This document shows positions 51,360-60,353 of a stretch of 64,000 nt of DNA, piece by piece. Location: the NCBI GenBank assembly GCA_043743335.1, contig JAYTWR010000127.1:39920-103919 (forward strand), in the 5' to 3' direction. The stretch comes from UBA5216 sp043743335 (lineage in GTDB: Bacteria > Pseudomonadota > Gammaproteobacteria > Burkholderiales > SG8-41). The notes under the pieces were generated by a model. The model was not told the DNA's origin. It saw nothing but the letters and a program-made list of their open reading frames with translations, and did not search any database. The position numbers and the translations under genes are program-made. The number at the start of each line of letters is the position of its first letter. Positions within the stretch are counted from its first letter, which is position 1.

Positions 51360-51832
51360 CACGGGCTCCACCAAAACAAGCGGTACGGCAACCCCAGCCC
51401 ATACGAAAAGATGGCCACCGCCCCGGCAGTCACCGCCACGCTGAGCAGCAGGGTTTCGCGCCAGTGCACGTCTTTATGCGCAAACGCGCAGCCAATAATG
51501 AGCACCATTAAGGAAGGTACAAACCCCACTTCCGCCTCCATCAGCAACGCGAACAGCACGAGGGTGGCTGTCAACACCAGCCACGGCCGAAAGGCCCACG
51601 TGCGCCATCCCAAGTCAGGCTGGCCTGCGCCGCTGAATCTAAGGGATAGACCGCCGATGACTACGCCAAAACCCACCATAATCCTGCCCAACCAAGTGGG
51701 AAAATAGCCGGGCCCCATGTTCAAGGCGCTGCCCATCTCGTAGTCCCGCGACAAATAAATCGCCAATGCGCCGAGTGCCGCAAAAAACAACCCGCACCCA
51801 AGGTCTTGGGGATTTTTGATTTTCATGTGCAC
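51359..51832 (-). CDS. tctB: Tripartite tricarboxylate transporter small permease TctB
   Basis: The 157-residue membrane protein has four hydrophobic segments and the family motif YEMGSALNMGPGYFPTWLGRIMVGFGVVIG (key part MGPGYFPTWLG). GGAGGAG lies five bases before a GTG at 51832, which is therefore preferred over the ATG two codons later. It is followed by tctA. A Bug receptor gene lies 393 bases upstream on the same strand, completing a tctCBA order. Confidence 0.92.
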   Translation of the reverse strand: MHMKIKNPQDLGCGLFFAALGALAIYLSRDYEMGSALNMGPGYFPTWLGRIMVGFGVVIGGLSLRFSGAGQPDLGWRTWAFRPWLVLTATLVLFALLMEAEVGFVPSLMVLIIGCAFAHKDVHWRETLLLSVAVTAGAVAIFSYGLGLPYRLFWWSP

Positions 51833-51902
51833 TGCATCTCCTCCGGGATGGGCCTGTGCTACAGTGGGCTGCGTCCCTGACGTACCGATAGTCTGGCAAA
51901 TA

Positions 51903-51932
51903 CGGTCACTCACGGTCACTCACAGTCACTCT
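51903..51932. repeat. Three 10-bp tandem repeats upstream of tctB
   Basis: CGGTCACTCA, CGGTCACTCA, CAGTCACTCT in exact register about 70 bases before the tctB start. Confidence 0.9.
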
Positions 51933-52142
51933 ACCGCCTGCTGCTAAAACCGATTGGCGCATCTTAAAATGACTGAAACCGGCACCGCGCCATCTCCATC
52001 GCTGCCCAAAACAGCGCTGCACCCAGTGGCCCGTGCCGCACGCTTTATTGTGTTCGTTTGCTCGTCCGGCTGGCTGTTTCCGCACGCTTCCACAGAGGGC
52101 ATGAACCTCACTGAAATCCAAAACCGGCATATGACACTAAAA

Positions 52143-52175
52143 TCGTTGGCACCAAAGTCGTTGGCACCAAAGTCG
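52143..52175. repeat. 15-bp tandem repeat downstream of the Bug gene
   Basis: TCGTTGGCACCAAAG twice in exact register, plus three bases of a third copy. Confidence 0.9.
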
Positions 52176-52225
52176 TAACCCTGCCACCGCGCGCACCTGC
52201 CGTCGCAAGCCAGAACAAGGTTCCC

Positions 52226-53209
52226 CTAAAATTTCAAAGCCAGTGCTTTCACCTGTTGCTCGAGTTCGACGTACTCGCGTGCCAGCGCCGTTTTTAATTG
52301 GGCCGACGTCATGCGTGCGGCAGGTTCGCTTCCATCGCCGGCCAGCCGTTGCACCATCTGCGGCGCATGGATACCGTCGCTGACCACACGGTTGATCGCT
52401 TCGACAATCGGACGCGGCGTTCCGGCGCGCACCCAAAGATTATAGCGATTGGTAATCTTGAAGCCGGCGGGCAATCCCAGCTCGATGGCGGTCGGCAATT
52501 CAGGCAGCGAAACGGCCCGCGTGAGGCCCAACGCCGCTACCCCGCGCACTTTGCCCGATTTGATGGCTGACGTGGCGGACATCACACTGGTGCAACCCAA
52601 CTGGATCTCGCCGCCCATCAACGCCAGCAGCGACGGCGCACTGCCTTTGTAGGCCACGTGCTTAAGCTTCATACCCGTCAGCACAGCGAGTTTTTCCATA
52701 CCCAGATGAACGGTACCGCCGACGCCGGCGCTGCCCGAGTAGGTTAGCGGCTTGGCCGAAGACAACGCCACCAGTTCTTTGATGGTTTTGGCCGGCACGC
52801 CCAGATTCGCCAGCAAAATATACGGCTGTGTCGTGGTGCTGACCACCGGCTCAAACACCTTGAGTACGTCGAACGGCACACGCTTCGTCGCGGTTTGAAA
52901 CATCAACCCGTCGCCCGATTGCAACAGCGTGTAGCCGTCGGGCGTTGATTTAGCCAGGGTCTCGGAGGCAATGACACCGCCACCGCCCGGCCGGGGATCA
53001 ACCACCGCGTTTTGCCCCCAGCGTTCCGTCAAAATCTGCGCCGTAGCCCGCGCCACGATATCGGCGCCCGCACCCGGTGCCACGCCAATAATGATGCGTA
53101 TCGGTCGCACGGGATAGCCCGCCGGTTTATCCTGCGCTGGCAGCGTTGCGCTGTAGGTAAACAGCAGGGGTATGAACCCAAACCCGCATTGCCTGATCGT
53201 GAAGTGCAT
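52226..53209 (-). CDS. Bug-type (TctC family) periplasmic receptor, probable TctABC partner
   Basis: The 327-residue protein has a signal peptide (CGFGFIPLLFTYSATLPAQ) and Bug motifs: RPIRIIIGVAPGAGADIVAR, VDPRPGGGGVIASE, KSTPDGYTLL, HVAYKGSAPSLLALMGGEIQLG and LPELPTAIELGLPAGFK. It lies upstream of tctB-tctA on the same strand and is the best candidate for their receptor, although the 393-base gap could hold a separate promoter. It is divergent from another Bug gene. Confidence 0.92.
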   Translation of the reverse strand: MHFTIRQCGFGFIPLLFTYSATLPAQDKPAGYPVRPIRIIIGVAPGAGADIVARATAQILTERWGQNAVVDPRPGGGGVIASETLAKSTPDGYTLLQSGDGLMFQTATKRVPFDVLKVFEPVVSTTTQPYILLANLGVPAKTIKELVALSSAKPLTYSGSAGVGGTVHLGMEKLAVLTGMKLKHVAYKGSAPSLLALMGGEIQLGCTSVMSATSAIKSGKVRGVAALGLTRAVSLPELPTAIELGLPAGFKITNRYNLWVRAGTPRPIVEAINRVVSDGIHAPQMVQRLAGDGSEPAARMTSAQLKTALAREYVELEQQVKALALKF

Positions 53210-53394
53210 AGATACCCCGCTTGAGATAAAACTGCTGTCTTACTTTAACCGACACGTCATCATGCAACGAGTCGATGAAAATTTCAAACGCGGGTTTTAA
53301 CCTGCTTTGGCATTCAAGCGCCGAACGGTACCAACGACGAATGCGTCACACAGCCTGCTATAGTGCGCGCATCGCAACATTCGGGAGCACGTTT

Positions 53395-54375
53395 ATGGTC
53401 AGAGCTTTTCTGATTGCACTGGCGGTGGGCATGGCATCGGTTGGCGCATGGGTTGGCGCAGCGGTGGCCGCCGAAGCCTATCCCTCAAAAGTCGTGCGCA
53501 TCGTCGTGCCCTTCGCGGCAGGGGGTTCGACCGATCTACTTGCGCGCAATATCGCGCAGCGTCTAACAGAAGGTTGGAAGCAATCGGTGGTGGTGGAAAA
53601 CCGCCCCGGCGCGGGTTCCATCATCGGCACAGAATCCGTGGCACGCGCAGCACCTGACGGTTACACGATTTTGATGTGCAGCGTGACGCACAGCTATGCC
53701 GAAGCCTTATATCCCAAGCTCACCTACAACGTGCTGCGCGATTTCACGGCGGTATCCGGGCTGGCGACGATTCCGCAATTGTTGTCAGTGCATCCGTCCA
53801 TCCCGGCAAAATCAATCAAGGAACTGGTTGCGTTGGCCAAGGCGCGCCCAACCGAATTGGCCTACGGCACGGCGGGGCCAGGCAGCGCATCGCATCTGGC
53901 GATGGAACTCTTGCAATCATTGTCGCAAACCCAGTTAAATCACGTGCCGTACAAAGGCACCGGCCCCGCCATGGTGGATTTGCTGGGCGGGCATCTGTCG
54001 ATGATGTTTGACGTGGTGATGACGACATTGCCGCATTTGCAGGCAGGCCGCGTGCGTGCGCTGGCTGCCAGCAGTCTGGAGCGCTCGAAAATCGTGGCGC
54101 ATATTCCGACGATAGCCGAGTCGGGCTATCCGGGCTTTGATGCCATTGTGTGGTTCGGCTTGCTCGCACCCACTGGCACGCCGGCGGACATCGTGCGCAA
54201 AGTCAGCGAAGATTCGGCACGCGTGATGCGCGCACCAAAAATGCAGGAAATGCTGAACGCGCAAGGGCTGGATATCGTGGGCAGTTCGCCGGCGGAGTTT
54301 TCCAAATATCTGACGGCCGAGGTGGGCAAGTGGCGCAAGGTGATTGCTGACGCCGGGATCAAGATAAATCCATAA
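53395..54375 (+). CDS. Bug-type periplasmic receptor upstream of hyuAB
   Basis: The 326-residue receptor has signal peptide VRAFLIALAVGMASVGAWVG and AVAAEA cleavage region, then SKVVRIVVPFAAGGSTDLLAR, VENRPGAGSIIG, RAAPDGYTIL, HVPYKGTGPAMVDLLGG and IPTIAESGYPGFDAIVWFG. The start at 53395 has GGGAG nine bases upstream; earlier in-frame ATGs would bury the signal. It is followed by hyuA after 47 bases on the same strand, suggesting it binds the substrate of HyuAB or a related compound. Confidence 0.92.
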   Translation: MVRAFLIALAVGMASVGAWVGAAVAAEAYPSKVVRIVVPFAAGGSTDLLARNIAQRLTEGWKQSVVVENRPGAGSIIGTESVARAAPDGYTILMCSVTHSYAEALYPKLTYNVLRDFTAVSGLATIPQLLSVHPSIPAKSIKELVALAKARPTELAYGTAGPGSASHLAMELLQSLSQTQLNHVPYKGTGPAMVDLLGGHLSMMFDVVMTTLPHLQAGRVRALAASSLERSKIVAHIPTIAESGYPGFDAIVWFGLLAPTGTPADIVRKVSEDSARVMRAPKMQEMLNAQGLDIVGSSPAEFSKYLTAEVGKWRKVIADAGIKINP

Positions 54376-54396
54376 ATCCCTAAAGCCATAAATTCA

Positions 54397-54414
54397 TAAC
54401 TAATTATTTTTAAA
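54397..54414 (-). repeat. Dispersed AT-rich repeat between Bug gene and hyuA
   Basis: The minus strand reads TTTAAAAATAATTAGTTA, 16 of 18 matches. On the plus strand it runs into AAAGGG, the ribosome site of hyuA. Confidence 0.85.
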
Positions 54415-54422
54415 GGGTTTTT

Positions 54423-56462
54423 GTGTATCGTATCGGTATCGATGTCGGCGGCACATTCACGGATTTCACGTTGTTGGCGGAAGTCGGTGGCAAGGTCAGC
54501 TTTCACAAAGTTGCGTCAACGCCGCACGATCCCTCCGAAGCCATAGAGCGTGGCATTGCGGATTTATTGCGCGAGCACGCGATTGCGCCCGATCAAGTCA
54601 CGCACATCGGCCACGGCACCACGGTGGCCACCAATTTGGTGATCGAGCGCAAGGGCGCACTCACCGGGCTTATCACCACCAAGGGCTTTCGCGATGTGCT
54701 GGAGATTGGCCGTCAAGTCAGGCCACATCTCTACGACTACAGCGTCACTAAACCGCCGCCCTTGGTCGCGCGTGAGCATCGCCTTGAAATCAGCGAGCGC
54801 CTGAATGCGCGGGGCACCGTGCTGACCGCGCTCGACGAAAGGGAACTCGAAGCCGCGGTCACCCAGTTAAAAACTGCCGGCGTGCAAGCCATCGCCGTGT
54901 GTTTTTTGCACGCTTATCGCAACCCTGTGCACGAAGAACGCGCGCGCAGCGCGATTACGAAGTTGTTCCCTGAAGCCTATGTGAGCATTTCACATGAGGT
55001 GCTGTCCGAGTTTCGCGAATACGAACGCATGTCTACGACGGCGCTCAATGCGGCCGTCGGGCCACGCATGGAGCGTTATCTCGACCGTTTTTTGCAGCGC
55101 GTGCGCGATCTGAACATTCCGCAAGAGCCCTTCACCGTTCATTCCAACGGCGGGCTGATGTCGGTGCGTGCGGTGCGCGCGTTTCCGGTGCGCACCTGTC
55201 TTTCAGGACCGGCGGCGGGCGTGGTGGGTGCAGCGGAAATCGGGCGCGTCGCCGGCTTTGAAAACCTCGTCACCTTTGATGTCGGCGGCACCTCCACCGA
55301 TGTCTCACTGGTGTATCGCGGCAAGCCGCTATTTTCGTCCAACCGCACCGTCGCCGATTACCCGGTGAAAACACCGATGATCGACATCCACGTGATCGGT
55401 GCCGGTGGCGGCAGCATTGCGTGGATGGATGACGCAGGCGCACTCAAAGTCGGCCCACGCAGCGCGGGCGCAGACCCCGGCCCAGCGGCCTATGCGCGCG
55501 GCGGCAGCGCAGCGACTATCACCGACGCGCAGATTTGCCTGCACCGCTTGAACCCGGTTTCACTCTTGGATGGGCGCGTCAACGTGAGTGAAACTGCCGC
55601 GCGCGAAGTCATCACACACAAAGTAGCAACGCCGCTGGGCATCGCCATTGAAGCCGCAGCCGAAGGCGTGATCCGCATCGCCAACGCCAACATGAGCCGC
55701 GCGATACGCTCGGTATCCACCGAGCGCGGCTACGATCTTGCCGAGTTCGCGCTGTTTGCCTTTGGTGGCGCAGGGCCGTTGCATGCGGTAGAAGTGGCAA
55801 ACGAATGCGGCATTTCTACCGTCATCGTGCCGCAAGAGCCGGGCACCCTGTGCGCGCGCGGCATGTTGCTGACCGACGTGAGTTTTGATTTTGTGCGCAG
55901 CGAAATTTCCACCGCCGACGCCGCAAGCTGGTTGCGCGTGTGCGCCTTATTTGACACCATGCAGCGCGAAGCAGGCGACTGGCTCGCACGCGAACGCGTT
56001 GCCCAAGCCGAGCGTGTCTACCGCGTGTTTATCGAAGCACGCTACGAAGGACAGAATTTTGAAGTCGCGGTGGCATTAGCGGAAATCAGCGCCAACGGCA
56101 TGGCCGATTTCATCGCGCGCTTTCACGCCGCGCACCAGCGTGAATACGGCTACGACGTGCCCGGCAAGGCCGTCGAAATCGTCAACTGCCGCTTACAGGC
56201 CATCGGCCATGTGCCCAAAGCGCCCTTGCGAGAACTCGCGGTTCACGGCACCGTGGCAGACGCGCGCACCGGCAACCGCGAGGTCTATCACGGCACCGCA
56301 CACGGCTGGCTTGCCACACCCGTTTACACACGCAGCAAACTCGGCGCGGGTGCGGTGATCGAGGGGCCCGCAGTGATCGAGGAAATGAGTTCCACGACAC
56401 TGCTTACGCCGGGCCAGCGTGCCCGCGTGGATAACATCGGCAATATCATTATCAGGTTGTGA
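54423..56462 (+). CDS. hyuA: Hydantoinase/oxoprolinase subunit A (HyuA family)
   Basis: The 679-residue ATP-dependent subunit has two actin-like phosphate loops, YRIGIDVGGTFTDFTLL at the N-terminus and VTFDVGGTSTDVSLVY near residue 285, with GHGTTVATNLVIERKG, HSNGGLMSVRAVRAFPVRT and FAFGGAGPLHAVE. This matches HyuA/N-methylhydantoinase A and the acetone carboxylase beta family. The complex with HyuB hydrolyses or carboxylates cyclic amides or small ketones using ATP; the real substrate is unknown. The start codon is GTG with AAAGGG five bases before. hyuB follows after 10 bases. No gamma subunit of acetone carboxylase is seen. Confidence 0.93.
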   Translation: MYRIGIDVGGTFTDFTLLAEVGGKVSFHKVASTPHDPSEAIERGIADLLREHAIAPDQVTHIGHGTTVATNLVIERKGALTGLITTKGFRDVLEIGRQVRPHLYDYSVTKPPPLVAREHRLEISERLNARGTVLTALDERELEAAVTQLKTAGVQAIAVCFLHAYRNPVHEERARSAITKLFPEAYVSISHEVLSEFREYERMSTTALNAAVGPRMERYLDRFLQRVRDLNIPQEPFTVHSNGGLMSVRAVRAFPVRTCLSGPAAGVVGAAEIGRVAGFENLVTFDVGGTSTDVSLVYRGKPLFSSNRTVADYPVKTPMIDIHVIGAGGGSIAWMDDAGALKVGPRSAGADPGPAAYARGGSAATITDAQICLHRLNPVSLLDGRVNVSETAAREVITHKVATPLGIAIEAAAEGVIRIANANMSRAIRSVSTERGYDLAEFALFAFGGAGPLHAVEVANECGISTVIVPQEPGTLCARGMLLTDVSFDFVRSEISTADAASWLRVCALFDTMQREAGDWLARERVAQAERVYRVFIEARYEGQNFEVAVALAEISANGMADFIARFHAAHQREYGYDVPGKAVEIVNCRLQAIGHVPKAPLRELAVHGTVADARTGNREVYHGTAHGWLATPVYTRSKLGAGAVIEGPAVIEEMSSTTLLTPGQRARVDNIGNIIIRL

Positions 56463-56472
56463 GATTTCGAGC

Positions 56473-58194
56473 ATGACAAATCAAACGCGGCTGCTCGACC
56501 CCATCGCCATGGAAGTGTTTTCCAACCGGCTGCTGTCGATCACAGAGGACATGAACAACACGCTCGTGCGTTCCTCGTTCTCGACCAATATCAAGGAACG
56601 GCGCGATTGCTCGGTGGCGCTGTTTGATGGCAAGGGCCGGCTTATCGCACAGGGCACGCAGATTCCGCTACATCTGGGGTCGTTGAACGGCGGCGTGGCG
56701 GCGGTGCTGACGCATTGCCCCATTGAGCGCATGCGCGATGGCGATGTGTTTATTTGCAACGACCCGTATCTGGCCAATGGCACGCATCTGCCGGATATCA
56801 CGCTGGTGACGCCAGTGTTTATTGGCGGCCGCGTGGAATTTCTCACCGCTAACATTGGTCATCACGCCGATGTCGGTGGTGCTGTGCCGGGTTCCATCGC
56901 GGGTGGCTCGCGCTCGATATTTGAGGAAGGCCAGCGCATCCCCGTGATACGCATCGTGCGCGAAGGCGTGCTGGATGATGACTTGATGAATCTCATCACC
57001 GCCAATATGCGCGACCCGGAAGAACGCACGCTGGATTTCAAAGTGCAAATCGCCACCAATGCTCGCGGTGCACAAGCGGCACGCGAGTTGGTGCGGCAGA
57101 TGGGGCTGCAAGCCGTGCATCAGTCCATCGACGACGTCATCAGCTACACGCGGCGGCGCATACGCAACCGCATCGCGGAGTTGAAGCACGGCGAATACAG
57201 CTTCACCAATTACCTGGACGATGACGGCATGGGCGGCGACCCAGTGCCGATTACGGTGCGTGTGCGTGTCGAGGGCGACGTGCTGGATATCGACTTCGCT
57301 GGCTCAGGCAAGCAGGCGCGCGGTGCGATGAACATGCCGGTCAATGCGGTGCACGCCAGTGTGTTCTATTCGGTGAAAGCGCTGCTGGACCCGGAGTTGC
57401 CACCCAACGCAGGCTTGTTTGATGCCATGAAAATCCATACGCCGCTGGGCACCATCGTCAACCCGCATCCGGGTGCGGCGGTGGGTGCGCGCTCAATTAC
57501 CTGTCAGAAAGTTGCGGGCGCCCTCTTCGGCGCGTTTCGTGGGGTACTGCCGCCCGAACGAGTGATGGCCTCGGGCAACGATTGCATCCCCGCCATTGTG
57601 TATTCCGGTGCGCTCACACGCCGCACCGGGCAATACGTGTATCTCGAAACGCTGGGCGGCGGCAGCGGCGCGCGCATCGAAGGCGACGGCATGGATGCAG
57701 TGCACGTACACATGACCAACACGTCGAATCTCCCGGCTGAGGCGCTGGAGAACGAATACCCGTTGATGGTCGATGAATACGCGCTGGTCGAAGACTCCGG
57801 CGGCGCAGGCCGCACGCGCGGCGGGTTGGGTATTGCGCGGCAGATACGCGCCATTGTGCCGGGCACAATTTTTTCAGTGCGTTCGGATAGCCACACGGTG
57901 GGCGTGCCGAGCGGCGTATTCGGTGGGAACGACGGCAGGCGCGCGAAATTAATTCGCAACCCCGGCACGCCCCAAGCCGAGGAACTCTATTCCAAAGTGG
58001 CGCGCATAGAATTACAGGTCGGTGAATCTGTGCGCATCGAAACGCCGGGCGGTGCAGGTTACGGTGCGGCGGCTGAACGTACGGCTGAAGCGCTGGCTAT
58101 CGACTTGCGAAACGGGCGCGTGTCACGCGCTGCTGCAGAACGGGATTACGGTGTCGAGAAAGTCGGCGCCGCTATACGGGGGTCACACCAGTAA
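56473..58194 (+). CDS. hyuB: Hydantoinase subunit B (HyuB family)
   Basis: The 573-residue partner of HyuA has DPIAMEVFSNRLLSITEDMNNTLVRSSFSTNIKERRDCS (shortened: ITEDMNNTLVRSSFSTNIKE), HLGSLNGGVAAVL, VFICNDPYLANGTHLPDI and DFAGSGKQARGAMNMPVNAV, ending in VETPGG-like RIETPGGAGYG. It carries the metal-dependent half of the reaction. The ATG at 56473 follows the hyuA stop by 10 bases. It converges on a third Bug gene about 100 bases away. Confidence 0.93.
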   Translation: MTNQTRLLDPIAMEVFSNRLLSITEDMNNTLVRSSFSTNIKERRDCSVALFDGKGRLIAQGTQIPLHLGSLNGGVAAVLTHCPIERMRDGDVFICNDPYLANGTHLPDITLVTPVFIGGRVEFLTANIGHHADVGGAVPGSIAGGSRSIFEEGQRIPVIRIVREGVLDDDLMNLITANMRDPEERTLDFKVQIATNARGAQAARELVRQMGLQAVHQSIDDVISYTRRRIRNRIAELKHGEYSFTNYLDDDGMGGDPVPITVRVRVEGDVLDIDFAGSGKQARGAMNMPVNAVHASVFYSVKALLDPELPPNAGLFDAMKIHTPLGTIVNPHPGAAVGARSITCQKVAGALFGAFRGVLPPERVMASGNDCIPAIVYSGALTRRTGQYVYLETLGGGSGARIEGDGMDAVHVHMTNTSNLPAEALENEYPLMVDEYALVEDSGGAGRTRGGLGIARQIRAIVPGTIFSVRSDSHTVGVPSGVFGGNDGRRAKLIRNPGTPQAEELYSKVARIELQVGESVRIETPGGAGYGAAAERTAEALAIDLRNGRVSRAAAERDYGVEKVGAAIRGSHQ

Positions 58195-58294
58195 CATCCC
58201 GTATTGGCAAAAAATAGGCAATCGCCGTAGCTCGCAAGGGGGGCTGCGTAGCGTGCCCGCCCCGCGATGTGACGCATTTCCTGTTTCGCTGAAA

Positions 58295-59284
58295 CTACTC
58301 CGCCTTCAACCCGCTATCCTTAACCACCTTGGCCCAGCGTTCTTTTTCGCTGGCCAAAAACTTCGTCATTTCCTGCGGTGTCATGATCATCGGCTCGGTG
58401 CCTTGTGACAGCAGCTTCTCTTTGATGTCCGGCAGCGCGAGGATGCGCCGCACTTCATTGCTGTATTTGGTGATGATGTCGGCGGGCAGTTTCGCGGGAC
58501 CGAAGATGCCCTGCCACGAGCCGGTGTGAAATCCCTCCAAGCCCGGCGTTTCCGCCACGGTGGGCGTGTTGGGCAATGCGGGATCGCGCTTTTCGCCGGA
58601 GATGGCGATCAGCTTGGCGCGACCACTGCGCACATGCGGCAAGGTTTGCAAACTGCCGAGGAACATTAAATCGCCCTCGCCGGTCACCAGCGCCAGCATG
58701 GAATTCGCGCCACCCTTGGTGGGAATGTAAGTCCAATTCACGCCCGCGCGGTTTTGCAGCAGCAGCCCCGCCAAGTGCGGTGAGCTGGACAACGCCGCAG
58801 GCGCATTGAGTTTGCCGGGATTCTTTTTTGCCAGTGCAATCAGCTCGGCCACACTCTTGACCGGCACACTCGGGTGCACCACCAGCAAATGCGGCGAGTA
58901 CGACGCGGTGCTGATAGGCACCAGATCACGTTGCACATCGAACGGTACGCGCGGCAAGGTCATCGGCGCGATCAGCAAATTGCCCAAATCGGTGAGCAAG
59001 AAGGTGTAGCCATCTGCTGATGAACGCACCACCATGTCCGTGCCGATGGTGCCGGTGGCACCGGGCCGGCTGTCCACCACAATTTGCTGGCCCCACGCTT
59101 CGGTGAGTTTTTGCCCGATCAAGCGCGCCAAAATGTCGGATGTGCCGCCTGCCGGAAACGGCACAATGATGCGTATCGCTTTCGCTGGCCACGCAGTTTG
59201 CGCCTGCGCAGCACGCGTTGCCACCCCCAGAGCGAGCAGCACCATCAATCCATAACTAATTGATTTTAATAGGTTGTTTATCAT
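58295..59284 (-). CDS. Bug-type periplasmic receptor with repeat-derived N-terminus
   Basis: The 329-residue receptor has Bug signatures AIRIIVPFPAGGTSDILAR, VDSRPGATGTIGTD, RSSADGYTFL, LPNTPTVAETPGLEGFHTG. The signal peptide is MINNLLKSISYGLMVLLALG, and the codons for LLKSISY are a copy of the dispersed AT-rich repeat. The usual Bug VPYKG motif reads IPTKGGANS. It converges on hyuB. Its ligand is unknown; with three Bug genes in 7 kb these may serve distinct substrates. Confidence 0.91.
   Translation of the reverse strand: MINNLLKSISYGLMVLLALGVATRAAQAQTAWPAKAIRIIVPFPAGGTSDILARLIGQKLTEAWGQQIVVDSRPGATGTIGTDMVVRSSADGYTFLLTDLGNLLIAPMTLPRVPFDVQRDLVPISTASYSPHLLVVHPSVPVKSVAELIALAKKNPGKLNAPAALSSSPHLAGLLLQNRAGVNWTYIPTKGGANSMLALVTGEGDLMFLGSLQTLPHVRSGRAKLIAISGEKRDPALPNTPTVAETPGLEGFHTGSWQGIFGPAKLPADIITKYSNEVRRILALPDIKEKLLSQGTEPMIMTPQEMTKFLASEKERWAKVVKDSGLKAE
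59253..59270 (-). repeat. Dispersed AT-rich repeat in a Bug gene start
   Basis: The minus strand reads ATTAAAATCAATTAGTTA, 17 of 18 matches, beginning 14 bases into the gene and encoding LKSISY. Confidence 0.9.
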
Positions 59285-59499
59285 AGTGCCTCCGTTGGCT
59301 TGCGCGTCTGTTGCGACACGTTATCACTGTAGACCCCGGCTGACCTGCCGGTCAACCGCAGATGGCAGCGTGCAATCCTCGCGCAAGTCGGCATACGCAC
59401 GAGTTCACGATTGCGTTATTGCACAATGGCCGCAGCAGCAAAATCAACCTCAGCAGTAGCGAGCGCTCCTGCGCCGCGTGCGCAACGCATCACCGGAAT

Positions 59500-59847
59500 T
59501 TACCTATACCGCCCACCCGCGCAAACAATGCGGTCCCCGGTGACATAAGACGATTCATCCGACGCCAAAAACAGCGCCACGTTCGCCACCTCGCTCGCCG
59601 CGCCCACGCGTCCCAGCGGCGGGCCTTGATCGCGCCCGGTGGTGGTGCCGTCCGGTTTATCACCGGCAAAACCGCCGGGCAGACCGTTGCCCTCGGGATA
59701 CCACTCAGGGTTAAGGCGCTTGGTATCAATGCGGCCTACGGCAATCAAATTGGCGCGTACGTTAAGCGGCCCCAACTCCAGCGCCAGTGCGCGGATCAAA
59801 CCGTAGAGGCCCGTCTTCGACGCAATCACATGGTGTTCCTTTGGCAA
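59500..59847 (-). pseudogene. Truncated short-chain dehydrogenase/reductase (C-terminal half)
   Basis: About 115 codons match the second half of an SDR: ASKTGLYGLIRALALELGPLNVRANLIAVG, PLGRVGAASEVANVALFLASDESSYVTGDRIVCAGG. The N-terminal Rossmann half with the TGxxxGxG loop is absent, and the catalytic Tyr of YxxxK is Val here. A stop codon lies immediately upstream of the frame, and the sequence there is the leader of the divergent DUF6285-like gene. It is best read as a decayed remnant. Confidence 0.8.
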
Positions 59848-59934
59848 TCAGATATCGTTCCCAATCGCAAGTTCCCAAGCGCAATGGTGTAGCCGATGCC
59901 GTGGTAGCATTTGCTGTCACTGCTCTGACGCCAC

Positions 59935-60330
59935 ATGACCATGCACGACCACCCCACACCGCTGGAACTCATTCGCATCGCCAACGAAACCCTGGTCAGC
60001 GAAGTGCTGCCCCACGCCAGGGCCGAGCAACTGTACCCGCTGCGCATGATCGCCAACGCGCTAGGTATCGCGGCACGCGAACTCGAATCGTCTGACCGCA
60101 ATGCCGCACTCGAAACCAGCGGTCTCGACACGCTCTACAGCGACGCCCAGCCGCCGCACGCCCTACATGCGCGCAACGGCCAATTCGCGCAGGACATACG
60201 CGGCGGCCGGTTTGAAAGCAATGCCACGCAAGCCACAGCGCTGCGGCAACATCTGCTCGCTACAGCGCGCGCAAAGCTCTCAGCGGCGTATCCCAAGGGT
60301 TTGTCTAACCCGACGAGTGATATTAAATAA
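59935..60330 (+). CDS. DUF6285-like protein
   Basis: The 131-residue soluble protein reads PTPLELIRIANETLVSEVLPHARAEQLYPLRMIANALGIAARELE, resembling the small DUF6285 proteins that sit beside APH-type kinases and acyl-CoA dehydrogenases. Function is unknown. It is followed after 22 bases by an acyl-CoA ligase gene, with the perfect copy of the dispersed repeat between. A second ATG (59941) is equally possible as start. Confidence 0.75.
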   Translation: MTMHDHPTPLELIRIANETLVSEVLPHARAEQLYPLRMIANALGIAARELESSDRNAALETSGLDTLYSDAQPPHALHARNGQFAQDIRGGRFESNATQATALRQHLLATARAKLSAAYPKGLSNPTSDIK

Positions 60331-60335
60331 TTTCG

Positions 60336-60353
60336 TTTAAAATCAATTAGTTA
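60336..60353 (+). repeat. Dispersed AT-rich repeat, perfect consensus copy
   Basis: TTTAAAATCAATTAGTTA, 18 of 18. Its final A is the first base of the ATG of the acyl-CoA ligase gene. Confidence 0.95.

Larger units (their letters stand above)
51833..52225. other. Intergenic region between Bug receptor and tctB (393 bp)
   Basis: No gene is supported. It holds three 10-bp tandem repeats (unit CGGTCACTCA, 51903-51932, third copy with two changes) and two exact 15-bp repeats (TCGTTGGCACCAAAG, 52143-52172, with the next four bases starting a third). Confidence 0.75.

Noticed and set aside
51954..52178. A 74-codon frame in the tctB upstream gap
   Set aside because: No ribosome site or motif; its end (LKSLAPKSLAPKS) is simply the 15-bp tandem repeat translated.
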